A stretch of 64,000 nucleotides of DNA from Gentiana macrophylla (GCA_026214975.1 JAOBSW010000918.1:95206-159205); one strand, 5' to 3'; positions 23,990 to 36,195 are shown, counted from the first letter of the stretch. Notes: generated from the letters alone by a model not told the origin. Program-made: numbers and translations.

Positions 23990-26189
23990 CTGTTAACACA
24001 AATGAGAAGCAGAAAAGGTAGAAACGACACACCTAAGAAGCAAAGGGTATTTTTTTGCTTTGTACCATAGAACCCATCAACACCGGCCATAGTAACTTTT
24101 CTAAGTCAATTGATACAACCGAAGCGTCAGACGAAACCTGAGAATAAGATACTGAAAAGGCAATAAACCAAAAAAAAAAAAATCATTGACATGCAACATA
24201 AAAGGATATGATGAACTGAAGCATGCACTAAAAGAAAATCAAGAATCCATGAAAGAGTGAAAAATTTGTTAGTATTGGGTTAGTAAATTGTTATGAAAGC
24301 TCTGCACCCTAATTCAAGAGACAACTATATAGCAAAAGTTATGGTCTTCTTCTATCAAAGGTAAACATGTTAAGAACCACACAACATTTTCATACCATCA
24401 GAACACAACAAAAATAAAAAACAGCAGACCAGAACCAGAACAACTGGCTATAGGATTTAAACCAACAATTATTGGGACATGTTCATCAACGCCTGTGCAA
24501 CACCACGTGTTTGATAACAATGAAATAGACAACAATAGACCAGGCACACTATTGGATACAACAATCAAAAAGACAAAAACGAAATAGTAAGTACCTACGG
24601 AATACGAAATAGTGTAATTCTCTCCTTTTGTGTCCTGGCAAGAAACATGGTGGAGAACATCTATCTATCGAACTCAGAGAGTTTTTATTCCCGAAATGAT
24701 TAAAGTTCTTCAGCACAAGACTGAAAGAGGGCATCCCATCATTACATTGAATAAAATTATGGTGATGTGTGTATTTCAGTTTCATGTTTTGCATAATACG
24801 ATTGTCCAAAAAAAATGCAGGCTTCTGGTGGCTCAACCAAAAAGGAATTTGTCTTTCCTCTTCATTTTTATTGAATTGGTTTGTAATAATAGTGAAAAGG
24901 ACTTGGTGTCTTTACTGTCTTTGTCTATACACTTCCTCAATTTCAAAGCCTAAGGATTCTAATGCTGCATGGTGAGAGATAGGAACAAACATATAAACGT
25001 TTAATGGTTATGTATACCTTCCACTATCACACTCAAATGTAAAGCACAAAGAACACAACATGATCAGATCAATTCACTAACATGATAATTCGGCCCTATT
25101 ACGTAATCATACAGGTATCCAAAGTAAGAACTTAAGTAGGTAAAGAAACACAACCAAAGTTCATACCATGAGAAGCAGAGTTCCGGCCATGATGATCTCG
25201 TTTTTTTAGCAAGTGTAACATTTCATTTTCAGTTCACCAAAGGGCTCTATTTACTCTGTAAACACAAAAAGAAAAGGTCCAGGCTATTAGCTGACCAAAG
25301 CAAGATGACTAAAAGAGCAGTGAAGGAAGGCTGAAGCACTAAAGCAAGAGAGAAGAACTCAGTGAGAACTCTACAACAACAACCAAAATACATCAACATA
25401 TGACATGAAACAATTTTTCTAAGGAAGAAAGCACCACAAAACAACAGATGACAGAGAGTCATAAAAACCTGGTATGGGAAAGAGCTGAAACAGCAGCCAA
25501 GAACTACAAAGACGACATATATAAATGTGAAAACTTAAAGATGCACAATCACTGAAAGCAAGAGCACAGGCAGCACAGCAATAGAAGACAACACAGCACA
25601 TCCAAAAAATAAAACATAGCACAACATCATAAGAGAAGAGAGAGAAACGTACAAACCTGGAATAGAAAAGACTTGAAGCAAGAACCAAGAACTGCAAACA
25701 AAACAAAGAATAAATACATGCATGAATCAGTAAACCGACTCTAAAAATCACTGTTAGTACAAAAAACAGAAGAAAGCATGATATTGTTTGAGAAATGAAA
25801 GGGGGGAAAAACAGACATGTGAGAATCGTAGAACAGACAACACGTTCATAAACATATGAGGCCAAAACAAAACAGCCGTATGAGACTCATAGAACAAAAA
25901 GCACATTCAAAACACATGAGTCCAAGTATAGAAATGATAAATAACATTCAATGGATACTAAATGCTAAAACTGTAAGGATGTTCTTATAAAAGCCAGAGA
26001 ATTAAATAGTAGACAAATTGAAAGCAACTCACCCAACTAAGAGCAGAGAACAAACGAAAAAGGTGTTAATGCGCAATAAGTCTATGAAAGCAAAGTGGAG
26101 TGTATATATTAGGAAGGGAATATGAAAAGGTTGTTTTTCACACAATAGATCTAACCATGCAGTGCTTTGAAAACCAGAAGTACTAATTT

Positions 26190-26246
26190 CTTCTAAAATG
26201 ATTCAATGTCGTTATGCGCCAAAATCAGCTTCTGAAGCTCCACAGC
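26190..26246 (-). pseudogene. Possible captured exon of a leucine-rich-repeat protein
   Basis: After the minus-strand acceptor TTTGCAG the sequence reads AVELQKLILAHNDIESF and then stops. The phrase LQKLILAHNDIE fits a leucine-rich-repeat unit as in plant LRRC40-like proteins. Only about 17 codons are readable, so the parent gene is a guess. Confidence 0.4.
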
Positions 26247-27289
26247 CTGCAAATACAGAACTGGCAGCATCAAACACACAAATAAAACTCAAAGAATATA
26301 CACCGTGCTGTCTTAAGTCTTGATTTTATTGCACCAGTATCAATGAATAGACATATTGAAAGAAGCTCACCAAACATGCAGCAGAGAACAAACCAGAAGA
26401 GCTTTTAAAGTGCAATAACTCAGTGAATACTAAATCTTCTAAGAAAAAGATAATTGCTAGGGTATTCAAAAGATAATTCAAAACAAATGATACACGCTAC
26501 AGCAAATGAGAACGAAAAAATTATATGTTCACCTCAAAAGCCTCAAACTGTCTCTGTTAAACATAAACATCAAGGAAATTGTCATTCGAAGGAAAAATAG
26601 TAAAAAAGATCAACAAACCCAACATATACTTGCTAAGATTTCAAGATATGGATACCAACAGAAAATACATTAAATCAAAAACCCAAAATAGATATGGAGG
26701 TCAATGTTGTTGCTACATCAAAACAACATAAAATGTCGAAAAAAACAAAAAGGAAGAATGAAAAATAAGAACACAACATCTATACCATCGCTTGTCGACA
26801 TGGGTACGCAGAAACAATTGAAGCGGAGTTCTGATTTTCAAAACAACATCTATAACATGGTTTGGCAAGTTCGGTCATTTCTCGCCCCACTTCTCAGAGG
26901 TATTGGCAAAACACTCGATACCACTCCACCTAAGCACCATCGGGAATTAATCTCAGCCCCACACATGAGCTATTCGTCTATCCAGCCACTAAATTGTCCA
27001 TCTTTCCGCCTGCAGAAGATGAAATCGGACATTGAGGGGTGCCAGAGACGAAGAAAACCAAACCCAACAACTGGAAAACCAAACCCAACAACTCCCGTCC
27101 TTTTTTTTAATTTATGGGAGTATATATTTGTTTTGGCTATAAAAAAAAGCTGGGCCATCTAAGTATTTGTTTTTTTGACTAGATTGGGCCGGAAGAAAAA
27201 ACAGTAAAAAAAAACCACAGCCAATTAAAAAAAAAAACCAAGTGGCAACACATCTCAACTTCACTCTCTTTTTATTATATAGAGTAAGA

Positions 27290-27500
27290 TAAGAAAAGGA
27301 AACAAGGTGCACCTTATAGGTATTATGATAGTAAGGGTAGGGTTTAGTCAAGATATCATAAAGACAAATTTAGCCCCTCACAACTTATCATATTATCTTA
27401 TAAAACACTCACTGGTCACGTGGGTAAGGTTTAGTCAATATATCCTATAGACAAAATTACCCTTCACAACTTGCCATATTATCTTATATAAAACACTCAC
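27290..27500 (-). repeat. Right part of duplicated unit copy A
   Basis: Continues copy A after the Helitron and matches 29570-29760 and 44040-44230 (ttataggtattatgatrgtaagg, gtttagtcaa). It contains two internal direct repeats (the word cacaacttrycatattatctta occurs twice). On the minus strand the first bases look like a TATA region (cctataaatatg) in copies B and C. Confidence 0.6.
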
Positions 27501-27706
27501 GTCCCTAGGATATGGTCTAGTGGTAAAAAGTTTGGGAGTCATAATAACAGCTGGAGTGTGGAGATTCGAATCCGGTAAAAGAAGAACTTCTTTCAGTCTT
27601 TTGGAATAATAACAGCCCATGACTCTGAGCCATTAGGTTACCTGATTATCTTCTTCACTCATTCCGTGGGACAGGGACTGGATACCATTTCGGTTAGGGT
27701 TTCACA
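27501..27706 (+). mobile_element. tRNA-derived SINE
   Basis: Contains a Pol III A box TGGTCTAGTGG at 27513-27523 and a B box GATTCGAATCC at 27563-27573, 40 bases apart as in tRNA genes, followed by a non-tRNA body. It interrupts text that is continuous in the copies near 29755 and 44275: aaacactcac on the left resumes as actcgcatgggtag on the right, giving a short imperfect duplication (actcac / actcgc). No acceptor-stem pairing of a working tRNA is seen. Confidence 0.72.
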
Positions 27707-28009
27707 TGACTCGCATGGGTAGTGTTTAGTCAGGACTACCCTACTGATTGTCAGCAAAGCTTATGTCAAAAGCTCTAGCAATATGAACCGGTCCATGAGG
27801 CAAAAAGTTAGATTCTTTGGGTTTTTTTATATTTTTTTATATTTTTTTATTTTATAGTTTTAGGTTTGTAGAAGAAAAAATATATATGATAGTGAGTTGG
27901 ATGTATATCTTGTAAAACATAAAATCAAAGTGCTCACCTGAAATCTTAGCGTGTTATGTTTATCCCCTGTTCAAATACTTAAATATTTTAGATAAAATAT
28001 TCACTACGA

Positions 28010-28530
28010 ATGGCAACCAATCTTAACTCTTTGATCGCTGACATGGGAAATGATCAATGTATTATTTTATCACTTCTTCGATTACAACAGAACCACCAAC
28101 CTCATTTCCCGCCCCTCTGTAGCCCCTTTGGCTTTATATTATATTCGTGTACAATGTACTATTTCATACTGTTCTTTTCACTTTTAGTAATGCAATCGCT
28201 TGAACCATCTCTATCTTTGGATCATTTGGAGATGTTGATGATTCCTGTTGCAACGATTCCATCTCAGCACGAACTCAGGCTGTTGTATTGAGTTTCTGCG
28301 TTTGAGAAATTCCGACACTTATAGTGGTTAGAAAGAATCTCTGAAGTGAATCTCGGTTGGTCTAAGATGACGAAACATGTGCTATTCGGAACCCACGAAA
28401 TAATTTCATTAGTTTTCGGATCATCAACAATGTCGTAGAGTTGCAGCACAAAAGGTATCGGACCCCAGCTTACCTTTTTAAGTTCCACCATTTCTGATCT
28501 GATTTTCAGTTTCCATCCAGATATTCTCAA
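28010..28530 (-). pseudogene. Heat-shock transcription factor pseudogene, copy B
   Basis: The minus-strand frame from 28530 contains FVLQLYDIVDDPKTNEIIS, then WVPNSTCFVILDQPRF, then NHYKCRNFS. This matches the start and middle of the HSF DNA-binding domain (usual pattern PPFLxKTYxMVDD ... ISWxxxxxSFVVWD ... HNNFSSFVRQLNTY), which binds heat-shock elements in promoters. The recognition helix is degraded: SFVRQLNTY is replaced by NAETQYNSL, and the frame stops just after. A further minus-strand phrase at 28140-28250, MESLQQESSTSPNDPKIEMV, could be a remnant of the coiled-coil part. It lacks a full domain, so I call it a pseudogene. A related copy lies at 42290-42993. Confidence 0.78.
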
Positions 28531-29084
28531 CGCATGATAGAGCGTTGCAATAAAAGTGGCGGTACACTATATATGAAAATGATGGTTCATTACATCAAAT
28601 TTAGTACAGTTATACACGTTATACACATTTACATAGAAACATGGACATCACAGAAACGTTATGAACATATTTGGTGTAGAAAACATAATTCAGGAATATA
28701 TTCTTCTACTATACGATGGTTGAAAAAATAAAACGCAAGTAAGAAAAAGGAATATACTCTTCTAGTATAGCAAGAAAAAGAAAATATATCCTTCTATTAT
28801 ACGATGACTGAAATGCAATAAAGTTGTGTAATGTTCTCCACGTTTTTTTTTCTCCAAAGAGAGGCGTTATAATGTCACCACATTGTATCTGTTTTCAAGA
28901 CGACTAATATTTAAGCCGCTTTATGCACATCTGCATATGCTATAGTGGAGCTATAGTGCATATTGTCAAACTGCTCCAAGGGGTGGTTGTGAATTTTCTT
29001 GCTGCATAAAGAATTTCTCAGGTAGCTCCCCTTCATTCCTTCATAAAGCCAAAAAAACATCTTTATGAATTCCCCTTTATGCAA

Positions 29085-29137
<53 letters not shown>

Positions 29138-29945
29138 ATACATAACATGATATTCCTAAGTATAGTATTATGCCCGCAGAATAAAATCGAAGAAACACGC
29201 AAAGGTTCTAGTGTTTTTTTAAACTTTTTTACGGTTAAAAAGCCTAATACCAAAACAAACAAACAAAACTTGCAAAATTTGACAAAAACTGTTTAACAAT
29301 TCTTAAAATTTTGATATCAGGAATCACAACATAATATAAAAACAATACTTGCATAATTTATCAAATCAAATGTTTTTAGATTTTACTTTTAAATTATACG
29401 AAGAAAATCATGTTTGAAAAGTAGATTAGTTGGATCTTGCAATTATATGGATACGCCAAACCCCCCTCCTCCAACTTTAGAGGCATTGAACAAAGACTAA
29501 AGCTCATCTTGAAGATAACAAAATGAAAAAAAGGTTAGCAAATATAAAAGTTTTGGAAGGTGACAATTGCATATTTATAGGTATTATGATAGTAAGGATA
29601 GGGTTTAGTCAAGATATCCTATAGACAAAATTACCCCTCATGACATGCCATATTATCTTATAAAGCACTCACTGGTCACATAGGTAAGGTTTAGTCAACA
29701 TATCATATAGACAAAATTACCCTTAACAACTTGCCATATTATCTTATATATATGAAACACTCGCTAGTAACATAGGTAAAGTTTAGTCAAGACAACCATA
29801 TACTGATTGTCACCAAAGCTTATGTCAAAAACTCTAGGAATATGAACCGGTCCATGAGCCAAAACGTGAGATTTGTTGTTGTTCTTTTTTTTTTTTTTTT
29901 GAGTTTTAAGTTTGTAGAAGAAAAATATATGATATTGGGAAAAAA
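28531..29945 (-). repeat. 5' flank of HSF pseudogene copy B
   Basis: Matches the flanks of copies A and C. It includes an (AT)n tract at about 29085-29134 inside what would be the first intron, an exon-like segment (minus ATGAGCTTTAGTC at about 29503), and the TATA-like and gtttagtcaa repeats at 29575-29800. The copy is interrupted at 29946 by the TIR element. Confidence 0.6.
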
Positions 29946-30030
29946 GGGGTTATATTGGTACACCACTTTTGACTACTGGCACCATATTACTTCCGGCATC
30001 ACAAAAACTTACTTCGGCACCACGGTGACA

Positions 30031-30144
30031 GTGATTTTTAATAAAGGGAACGTCGGTGTCACTGGTGTTCGTTGTTGAACTCACTGACGTTGGTTTCAAC
30101 AACGAACACCAGTGGCACCGACGTTCCCTTTATAAAATTGTCAC
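30031..30144. repeat. Near-perfect hairpin, 48-base arms
   Basis: 30031-30078 and 30096-30144 are inverse copies with few changes and a 17-base loop. The shared words include aaagggaacgtcggtgtcac and its inverse. It is part of the TIR element. Confidence 0.85.
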
Positions 30145-30469
30145 AACTTAAAAACGTCAGTCCACTGACTTTTCACTGGTGTTCTGATAGCAAAATAACT
30201 AACCGCTAACTTTAACCGACAGAGTATCGGGTCAACGGTAGTATAGTGATTTCAAGGTCGAATCCACAGGGAATAACGTCTAAGTACCAAAGCCGACTTA
30301 TCGCTTAGTTCAGGTCAAAATAATAGTGGATGATTGTATGCTAATGCTAAAAATAACGATTATATTAACGGTTGTACTTCTACTGATTAAAAGGTATAGC
30401 CGAATTATGATCCCACGAGCTACTTTTACCCCTAAGGAAAGACTTAACAGGGAGCGTGTCTTAACCGAC

Positions 30470-31006
30470 TGATGATACGGAACCTGACACGGTCCCATTA
30501 TCCCCGGTCAACTCGTCTGAGGACATAAGTCAAACTCTTTCCCTGAGCATAAGCGCGCGACGTCGCCAACTTGATGGCCATCCCGCCATCCTCATAAGCA
30601 TAAGGGGGCCGCCCCGCAACACTGCGGGCCCATTCCTATGAGAATATCAGTTAATGGAAAGTTCATAAGCTTAGATAGAATGCGAGGCCAACTGCCATCT
30701 GTCGGGCATCGGCGCCGCGCTTACGAGTAGTCTTTACTGACTTTATCCTTTCCCTATAAATACCCCCACTGTGACATTAATGAAGACGGAGAAATATAGA
30801 ACAACTTTTGCACATTTATTTTATCAAAGATCGTTTGTTCACTCTCTCTCATATTTATTTCATATTACCACCGCGGGCTCATCACCAACATCGATAAACG
30901 CCACCGTCCGACGGCGATAACCTCATTGATCGGAGCACCACGAAGAGGCCAGATATCCCACGTCCAAGTCTTCCTTTCAAACTACCGACGGAAACGGATC
31001 ACGTCA
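30470..31006 (+). repeat. 5' LTR of the Tat-like Gypsy element
   Basis: Opens TGATGATACGG and closes at CACGTCA before the primer site. It contains a TATA box (CCCTATAAATACC near 30750). There is no second LTR to confirm the limits, so the left end could be off by some bases. Confidence 0.6.
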
Positions 31007-31007
31007 A

Positions 31008-31027
31008 TTGGCTCCGTTACGGGAACG
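31008..31027 (+). other. Primer binding site of the Gypsy element
   Basis: TTGGCTCCGTTACGGGAACG is close to the TTGGCGCCGT..CGGGAA primer site usual in plant Tat/Athila elements. Confidence 0.65.
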
Positions 31028-32057
31028 TTTTCTTCAAAGGATTCAACACCTTCGTGGACTCCATAGTTGCTCAGCTTGTACCGATCTCCGTCTCCCTTGT
31101 ATAAAAGGTTTGTTATTCCAGTTTATCATCATCAAATCGGTTATCTTTGTCTTCACAGTCCGTTGAAAAATAGCTCATGTGTTTATGTAGACTATCCCAA
31201 TCTTGCGTTTGAAGATTCACCACTATTGGGATAATCTTATATGAACCGCTAAGAAACGGCCGTGGTTAGCGTTTTTCGATTTGTATGTTGATCGACGGTG
31301 TGAACGCCATAAAATTCGACTTGTAGCATCTACGTGTTGGGATCGATTGCTTGTAGGAGGGTAAAGGTTCATCGGATGTTGCGTACATAAAATCGACGGC
31401 GAGATCACGTCACATCACGCCACATCAACTACCTTTTGAAAAGGATACTAGAGTTGGCTTGTGTCGAGGCAATAATCCCACTTGCTACCTTGAAAGCTTG
31501 TTGTCGACCGGCATCGGACCTCCCATCATGGCTAACCCTTCGCCTAACCCCGTCACACCCAACCCAGTAAGCGGATCGCCCCAACGAGGTCTCATGAGAG
31601 TGACCCGCCCGCATAAACCGTCGATTACCGCGAGTTCTTAGAGTTAAGAAAGAAAAACACTCAGTTAGAGGCAGAGCTCGCCCGAAGACAGATTAACACC
31701 GAGGGCCTGCAGAAAAAGGGCCCCGCCCGGCCGGGTTTCTAGCGAGGCCGATCTCGGCAAGAATAAAGAGTTATGGTGAATACGCTGGCGAAAATGAAGG
31801 CGACCAACGAGATCTTAATCTCCGCCGCCACCAGCGCTAGCAATTGATCCTCCCCAACCGTAGAGGCATGAACGCCGGACCTAACGTCATCGCCCCTCCG
31901 TGGAAAAGGGCCAAACATGGGGAAACAACGCGAGCTCGGGCCGTCCACGAGCATCGAGGGAAAGCGTATCCTCCTCTCAAGACGGTGAATACAAACCAAA
32001 CTAGAATATCGGCGCACGACCGCTGGAAAACGTAGAGCTTTACCATCACCACCGAGG

Positions 32058-33170
32058 ATGAAGATAAAGGAACGCGAGGCAACGTCGAGGACGGAGATCG
32101 GGTCCCAAGAAAAATCCCGGAACATTATCACGAGAAGAAGAGCACGGGCCGAAACAGAAAGGCACAGCAGTGACGAGGACGACGCCCACTCTCAGGGCGC
32201 ACCTCGAGCCCAGACCAACCAGCGATTTGAAGATCTGAGGCTGATGGTTCTGGAGATGAAAAAGAACAAACGAGAAGAGGATAAGGAACTGCGGCTGCTA
32301 TGGATGCACTTTCGGACTCGCTCATAGCGAGCCTCCTCGACGCCGAGTCTCCAACATCAACATAGCAGATTATCGGGGTAAGTCGAGACCATACGAATGG
32401 ATAGCCTCGTTCGAGAGCAAAATGATGCTCGCTACTCACCATAGCGGCCTGGTGCGTGGCTATGGTGGGTTGCATGAAAGATAGAGCCTCTACATGGCTT
32501 CGCAAATTGCCAGCCAGATCAGTTAACAGCTGGGAGGATATGCGGACAAAGTTCCTGACGGAATTCAAGACAGCGCATAGACCTCGCAAGACCACAACCG
32601 ATCTGTTTTTGATAAAGCAGACACCTGGGAGTCCGCGCCGGTCGTGATACGAGAAATTCGCCCAAGTTTACGATCAAACACGGACGAGCCCGAACCCACG
32701 GTCATGATGGCATTCTTAACTGGACTGGTGGGCGGCGAACTTAAGACACACTTAACGATGCACGCTCCGACCAACTTGAGGGACATGTTGGAGCAGGCCC
32801 GGAAGTTTACTACCGTCGAGGTCATCCCGCCGTAAACCGGGCCTTCAATCGATCCCACGGCCCCGCCCAATAGTACTCGAGGCCGATCCAAAGAAGAAAG
32901 GAGGAGGCCGTCAATCCGCGAAAGAACGGACGACCGTGATTTCAAAAGGCCGCAAAGTTCGGACGTAAAGATTACATTCCGCCGAATGCCCGACCGTCGG
33001 CGATCTCGAACGAAATTTGAACACATCCGGAAGCCCCGCGACAACAAGCGTAGCGGCGGCGTTCAGTAAAGCGGACACAAGCAAATTATGTGAGTTTCAT
33101 AATTATCACGGCCATAACACGGATGATTGTTTTCCGATAAGGATCCTAGACAAAATGCCCGGGAGGGAAA
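32058..33170 (+). pseudogene. Gypsy gag, frameshifted
   Basis: Successive plus-strand frames give a charged N-terminal part (from 32058), the capsid-like phrases ADYRGKSRPYEWIASFESKM, DRASTWLRKLPARSVNSWED and FLTGLVGGELKTHLTMHAP, and near 33090 a zinc-knuckle-like run CEFHNYHGHNTDDC. This is the retrotransposon gag domain of Tat-like elements, which forms the particle that packages element RNA. Frame changes near 32330, 32640 and 32840 break it. Confidence 0.8.
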
Positions 33171-33279
33171 GTTAGATCGATTCAAATTGGCGGCGGTGCC
33201 AACCAGAGACTCGTCGCGGCCAGTATGGCGCGCGAGCTTAATGTCATCCATTTAAAGCCCGCCTAGCAACAGGCAGATA

Positions 33280-33650
33280 AAAGAACAGATCAACTCGATC
33301 AAAGAATTTGGACGTGAGCGGCCTAGAACTCTGCGGCCAGATGAAGAGGCCTTGACTTTCACAAAGAGCGAGCTTAGCTTTGTTACGGGAGCAATGGAGA
33401 TGCCCCTCATAATCAAAATCGGGATCGGCAAGTGCGGGGTTAACTGAGTCCTGGTGGATACAGGTGCCGCCAGAGACATCATCTATCTTGACTGCCTCAA
33501 AGGTTTGAATTTCACCGAGGCCAATCTGAAACCGTACCTGGGCTCGCTAGAGGGTTTTACTAACCATGAGGTAAAAGTTAAAGGAATGATTGACTGGAGG
33601 TCCGTGATCGGAGACTTCGAGCCCTTCCGGATCGAAAAATAGAATTTCTC
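33280..33650 (+). pseudogene. Gypsy aspartic protease remnant
   Basis: The frame around 33448-33520 reads LVDTGAARDIIYLDCLKGL, with the catalytic D-T-G triad of retroviral-type proteases. A stop (TGA) lies just before this phrase at about 33446, and another follows at 33642. Confidence 0.75.
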
Positions 33651-34137
33651 GGTGGTCGATCCGCATTTCGCTACCACATGATCCACAGGCATACTGCGAT
33701 GCGCAAATTTGGATGGTGTCTTCCATTCCGCATCGAGGTCAAATTTTATACTGAGAAAATGGCAAGATAGGCCAAAGCGATTAGCCGACCACGACTTATC
33801 TTGACCACTTGGCAAAATCAAAGCGAGGGTTGAAAAGGGCACGGAGCCGAAGTCCAAGGTGTGCTAGGACAAGCTTATGCTACACCTCCCGTCGCACTGG
33901 CAGGAGGACTAACCCCATCACGAATTCAATAAATCTGTTGGGAGAAGCTCTCAGTGATAATCGATCTGGTGAGATCCCAAGTACCGCCGGACGACTCAAC
34001 CCCGGATAGGTGAGTCCATGGCCGAAGTTAGAGGCGAGCGCTAAGAAAAGAGCGCTGGAAGCCCATATCGAAGGGGACAAGGCACGAACAGCCCTCCGCC
34101 GCTTGAGAAACAACAAAAGGAAATTGTATGCGACACA

Positions 34138-35245
34138 TTGCAGATACGAGATGATCCAAGCATTGAAGCAGAGGGGGAGCTCGTCGAGGTAATCATCAAT
34201 GAGAGATACCCCGACCAAAAGATCAAAGTCGGGGCGCACCTCGGCCGAGGCCGATATGTCCATGACCGATCAACGTCTTTGAAAGAGAACCTGGAGGCCT
34301 TTGCTTGGGAGGTCACTGACATGCGAGGCGTCGACCCTGATGTCGCACTCCACCGTCTCAACGTGAATCCCCACTTCAAGCCAATTCAGCAGCGGGCTCG
34401 CCAATTTTCAACCGCAAAGGAAGATGCTGTAAAAATTGAGATCGCCAAACTACTTGCGGCGGATATCATCGAAGAACTACAATATCCTACTTGGCTAGCC
34501 AACGTCGTTATGGTTTTGAAGCACAACGGCAAGTGGCGAATGTGCGAGATTTCACCGACTTGAACAAAGCTCGCCCCTAAGGATCCCTATGAGCTACCCC
34601 GCATAGACGAGAATGGTAGATCGGATAGCGGGTTTTGAAATCCTCGATTTAAATCGACGCTTTTATCTCGGATACCATCAGGTCCGTATGGCCGGGGACG
34701 AAGGACAACTTACTGCTTTCAGAGCTGGAGGCGGCATGTATTATTACAAAATGATGCCCTTCGGCCTGAAGAATGCGGGTTCAACATTCCAGAGGATGAT
34801 CAACCGGGTCTTCCACACTCAAATCGGCCGCAACATGGAAGCTTACATAGATGACATGGTCATCAAATCCAGCAGATGCGACTTCATAGCAGATTTGAGG
34901 GAAACTTTCGCGAACGTACGAAAAAACAACATGAAGTTAAACCCAGTCAAATGCACGTTTGGGGTTAAAGCTGGAAAATTCTTAGGCTTCATGGTCACAC
35001 AGCGCGGCATCGAAGCAAATCCTGAGAAAATCAGAGCCATTCTGGACATGGCGCCTCCCACGACTGTGAAAGAGGTTCAGAGGTTGAATGGAAGGATAAC
35101 CGCTCTGGGGCGTTTCATTTCGAAATCGGCAGACAGGTGCCTTCCTTTTTATAAAATTTTGAAAGGCGGCAAGGGGTTTGAATGGACTGGAGAATGCACT
35201 GAAGCCTTTGAAGGCTCTCAGTCCTGTGGAAGGTCGATATTTTAA
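34138..35245 (+). pseudogene. Gypsy reverse transcriptase, two frames
   Basis: 34138-34563 carries the entry region (LNVNPHFKPIQQRAR, then EIAKLLAADIIEELQYPTW). After a frame break 34613-35245 continues with FLGYHQVRM-like text, KMMPFGLKNAGSTFQRMINR, and the catalytic centre YIDDM. The order and motifs are those of a Ty3/Gypsy reverse transcriptase, which copies element RNA into DNA. The break near 34563-34613 and the frame exit near 35200 make it non-functional. Confidence 0.9.
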
Positions 35246-36195
35246 TGCAGAGAAATTGGCTTACTCTCTTGTTATAGCAGCTAGAAAGCTCCGTGCATAT
35301 TTTTCATCACATACGATCATTGTACTATCGGATAGTCCGCTGCGTCGGAGGTTTTATAAGCCGGACTCGCGCGGTCGTCTCCAGAAATGGGCAATTGAGC
35401 TCACTGAATTCGACATCAAGTACGAGCCTCGAAGGGCAATCAAGGCACAGGCCCTGGCCGAGTTCATTCTTGAAGCAAGCTTCCGAGATCCCTCGACAAC
35501 ACAACCCACTTCCCCTTCGATCAACTCGCCCGACAAACCGGCTCCTAGCGGCCCCATGAGGCCCAGCCACTGTTGGCAGTTGTTCGTTGACGGCGCTAGT
35601 GGAATTGGAGCTTGCGGGGCCGGCATCGTCTTGCTCGAGCCGGGAACGTCCGAAGAAATTGAGAAAGCGCTTCGCTTCGATTTCACGGCGTCAAACAACC
35701 AAGCTGAATATGAGGCCGTCATCGCAGGCCTTGAGCTCGCCCTCGCAATGAGAGTTGAGAACATACACGTCTTTTGCGACTCACAACTGGTTGTCAATCA
35801 AGTGAATGGAGGTTATAAAATTTATTGTTCAAAGCGCAGCGAGACATCGACTGGTCCGAGTTACGCGTCGATTCGGATATTGCGAGCTCTCTTATATACC
35901 ATGCACTCAGAATTTGAGGGCAGACTATTTATCCAAGTTATCCGACGCTGACGCGGCGCTCGCTCCTGACATCCCTTTGGAATACCTCGGGGAACCTTCT
36001 ATCAACAGATGCGAGGTCATGGATATTCAACCCTCCTCGCGCTGCTGGATCGATGAGGTCAAGGATTATATTGAGTATGGAGTTTTGCCTTCAGACAAGA
36101 TAGAGGCGAGAACCTTGGCTCGCCGAGCAGCAAGATATGTCGTGCAAAATGGGATACTTTACAGGCGCTTGCTCGACATATTCAATGTAGTTTAA
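35178..36195 (+). pseudogene. Gypsy RNase H and start of integrase region
   Basis: The frame 35178-35951 holds the RT-linked RNase H (GRLQKWAIELTEFDIKYEPR) and a second RNase H of the type seen in Tat elements: FVDGASGIGACGAGIV, then NNQAEYEAVIAGLELA, then VFCDSQLVVNQVNGGY, giving the D-E-D residues. A frame change near 35820 is followed by 35806-36195 with text up to QNGILYRRLLDIF, normally just before the HHCC zinc finger of integrase. The element stops there. Confidence 0.88.

Larger units (their letters stand above)
22936..27289 (-). mobile_element. Non-autonomous Helitron carrying captured exons
   Basis: On the minus strand it opens TCTTACTCTATATAATAAAA at 27289 and closes TTTTCCTAG at 22936, with a GC-rich imperfect hairpin (GTGC-gga-GCAC) just inside the 3' end. 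These are the marks of a Helitron (5' TC, hairpin, 3' CTRR, insertion between A and T). The flanks rejoin exactly as gataaca/taagaaaagg, as in the uninterrupted copies at about 29516 and 43985. No Rep/helicase gene is present. It carries spliced gene fragments in its own sense orientation, listed separately. Remaining sequence is intron-like, with an (AT)n tract at about 23597-23658 and internal repeats at about 25470-25700. Confidence 0.82.
30470..36195 (+). mobile_element. Truncated Tat-like Ty3/Gypsy element
   Basis: The element has a 5' LTR (30470-31006), a primer site, gag, protease, reverse transcriptase and RNase H in the Gypsy order, all on the plus strand and all damaged. It ends abruptly near 36195 just after the RNase H / start of the integrase zinc-finger region. 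The integrase core, polypurine tract and 3' LTR are missing. It is GC-richer than its surroundings, typical of a younger or differently composed element. Confidence 0.88.

Noticed and set aside
25247..25865. Minus-strand frames up to 148 codons rich in Phe, Leu, Ser and Cys
   Set aside because: They lie in intron-like, T-rich (minus strand) sequence within the Helitron. The composition alone explains the hydrophobic appearance, and internal direct repeats make the frames similar to each other.
27505..27575. Possible functional tRNA gene
   Set aside because: A and B boxes are present, but acceptor-stem and anticodon-stem pairing are not convincing, and the segment continues into a SINE body.
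31429..32595. Minus-strand frames of 60-155 codons
   Set aside because: Antisense or leader sequence of the plus-strand Gypsy element; GC-richness keeps frames open.
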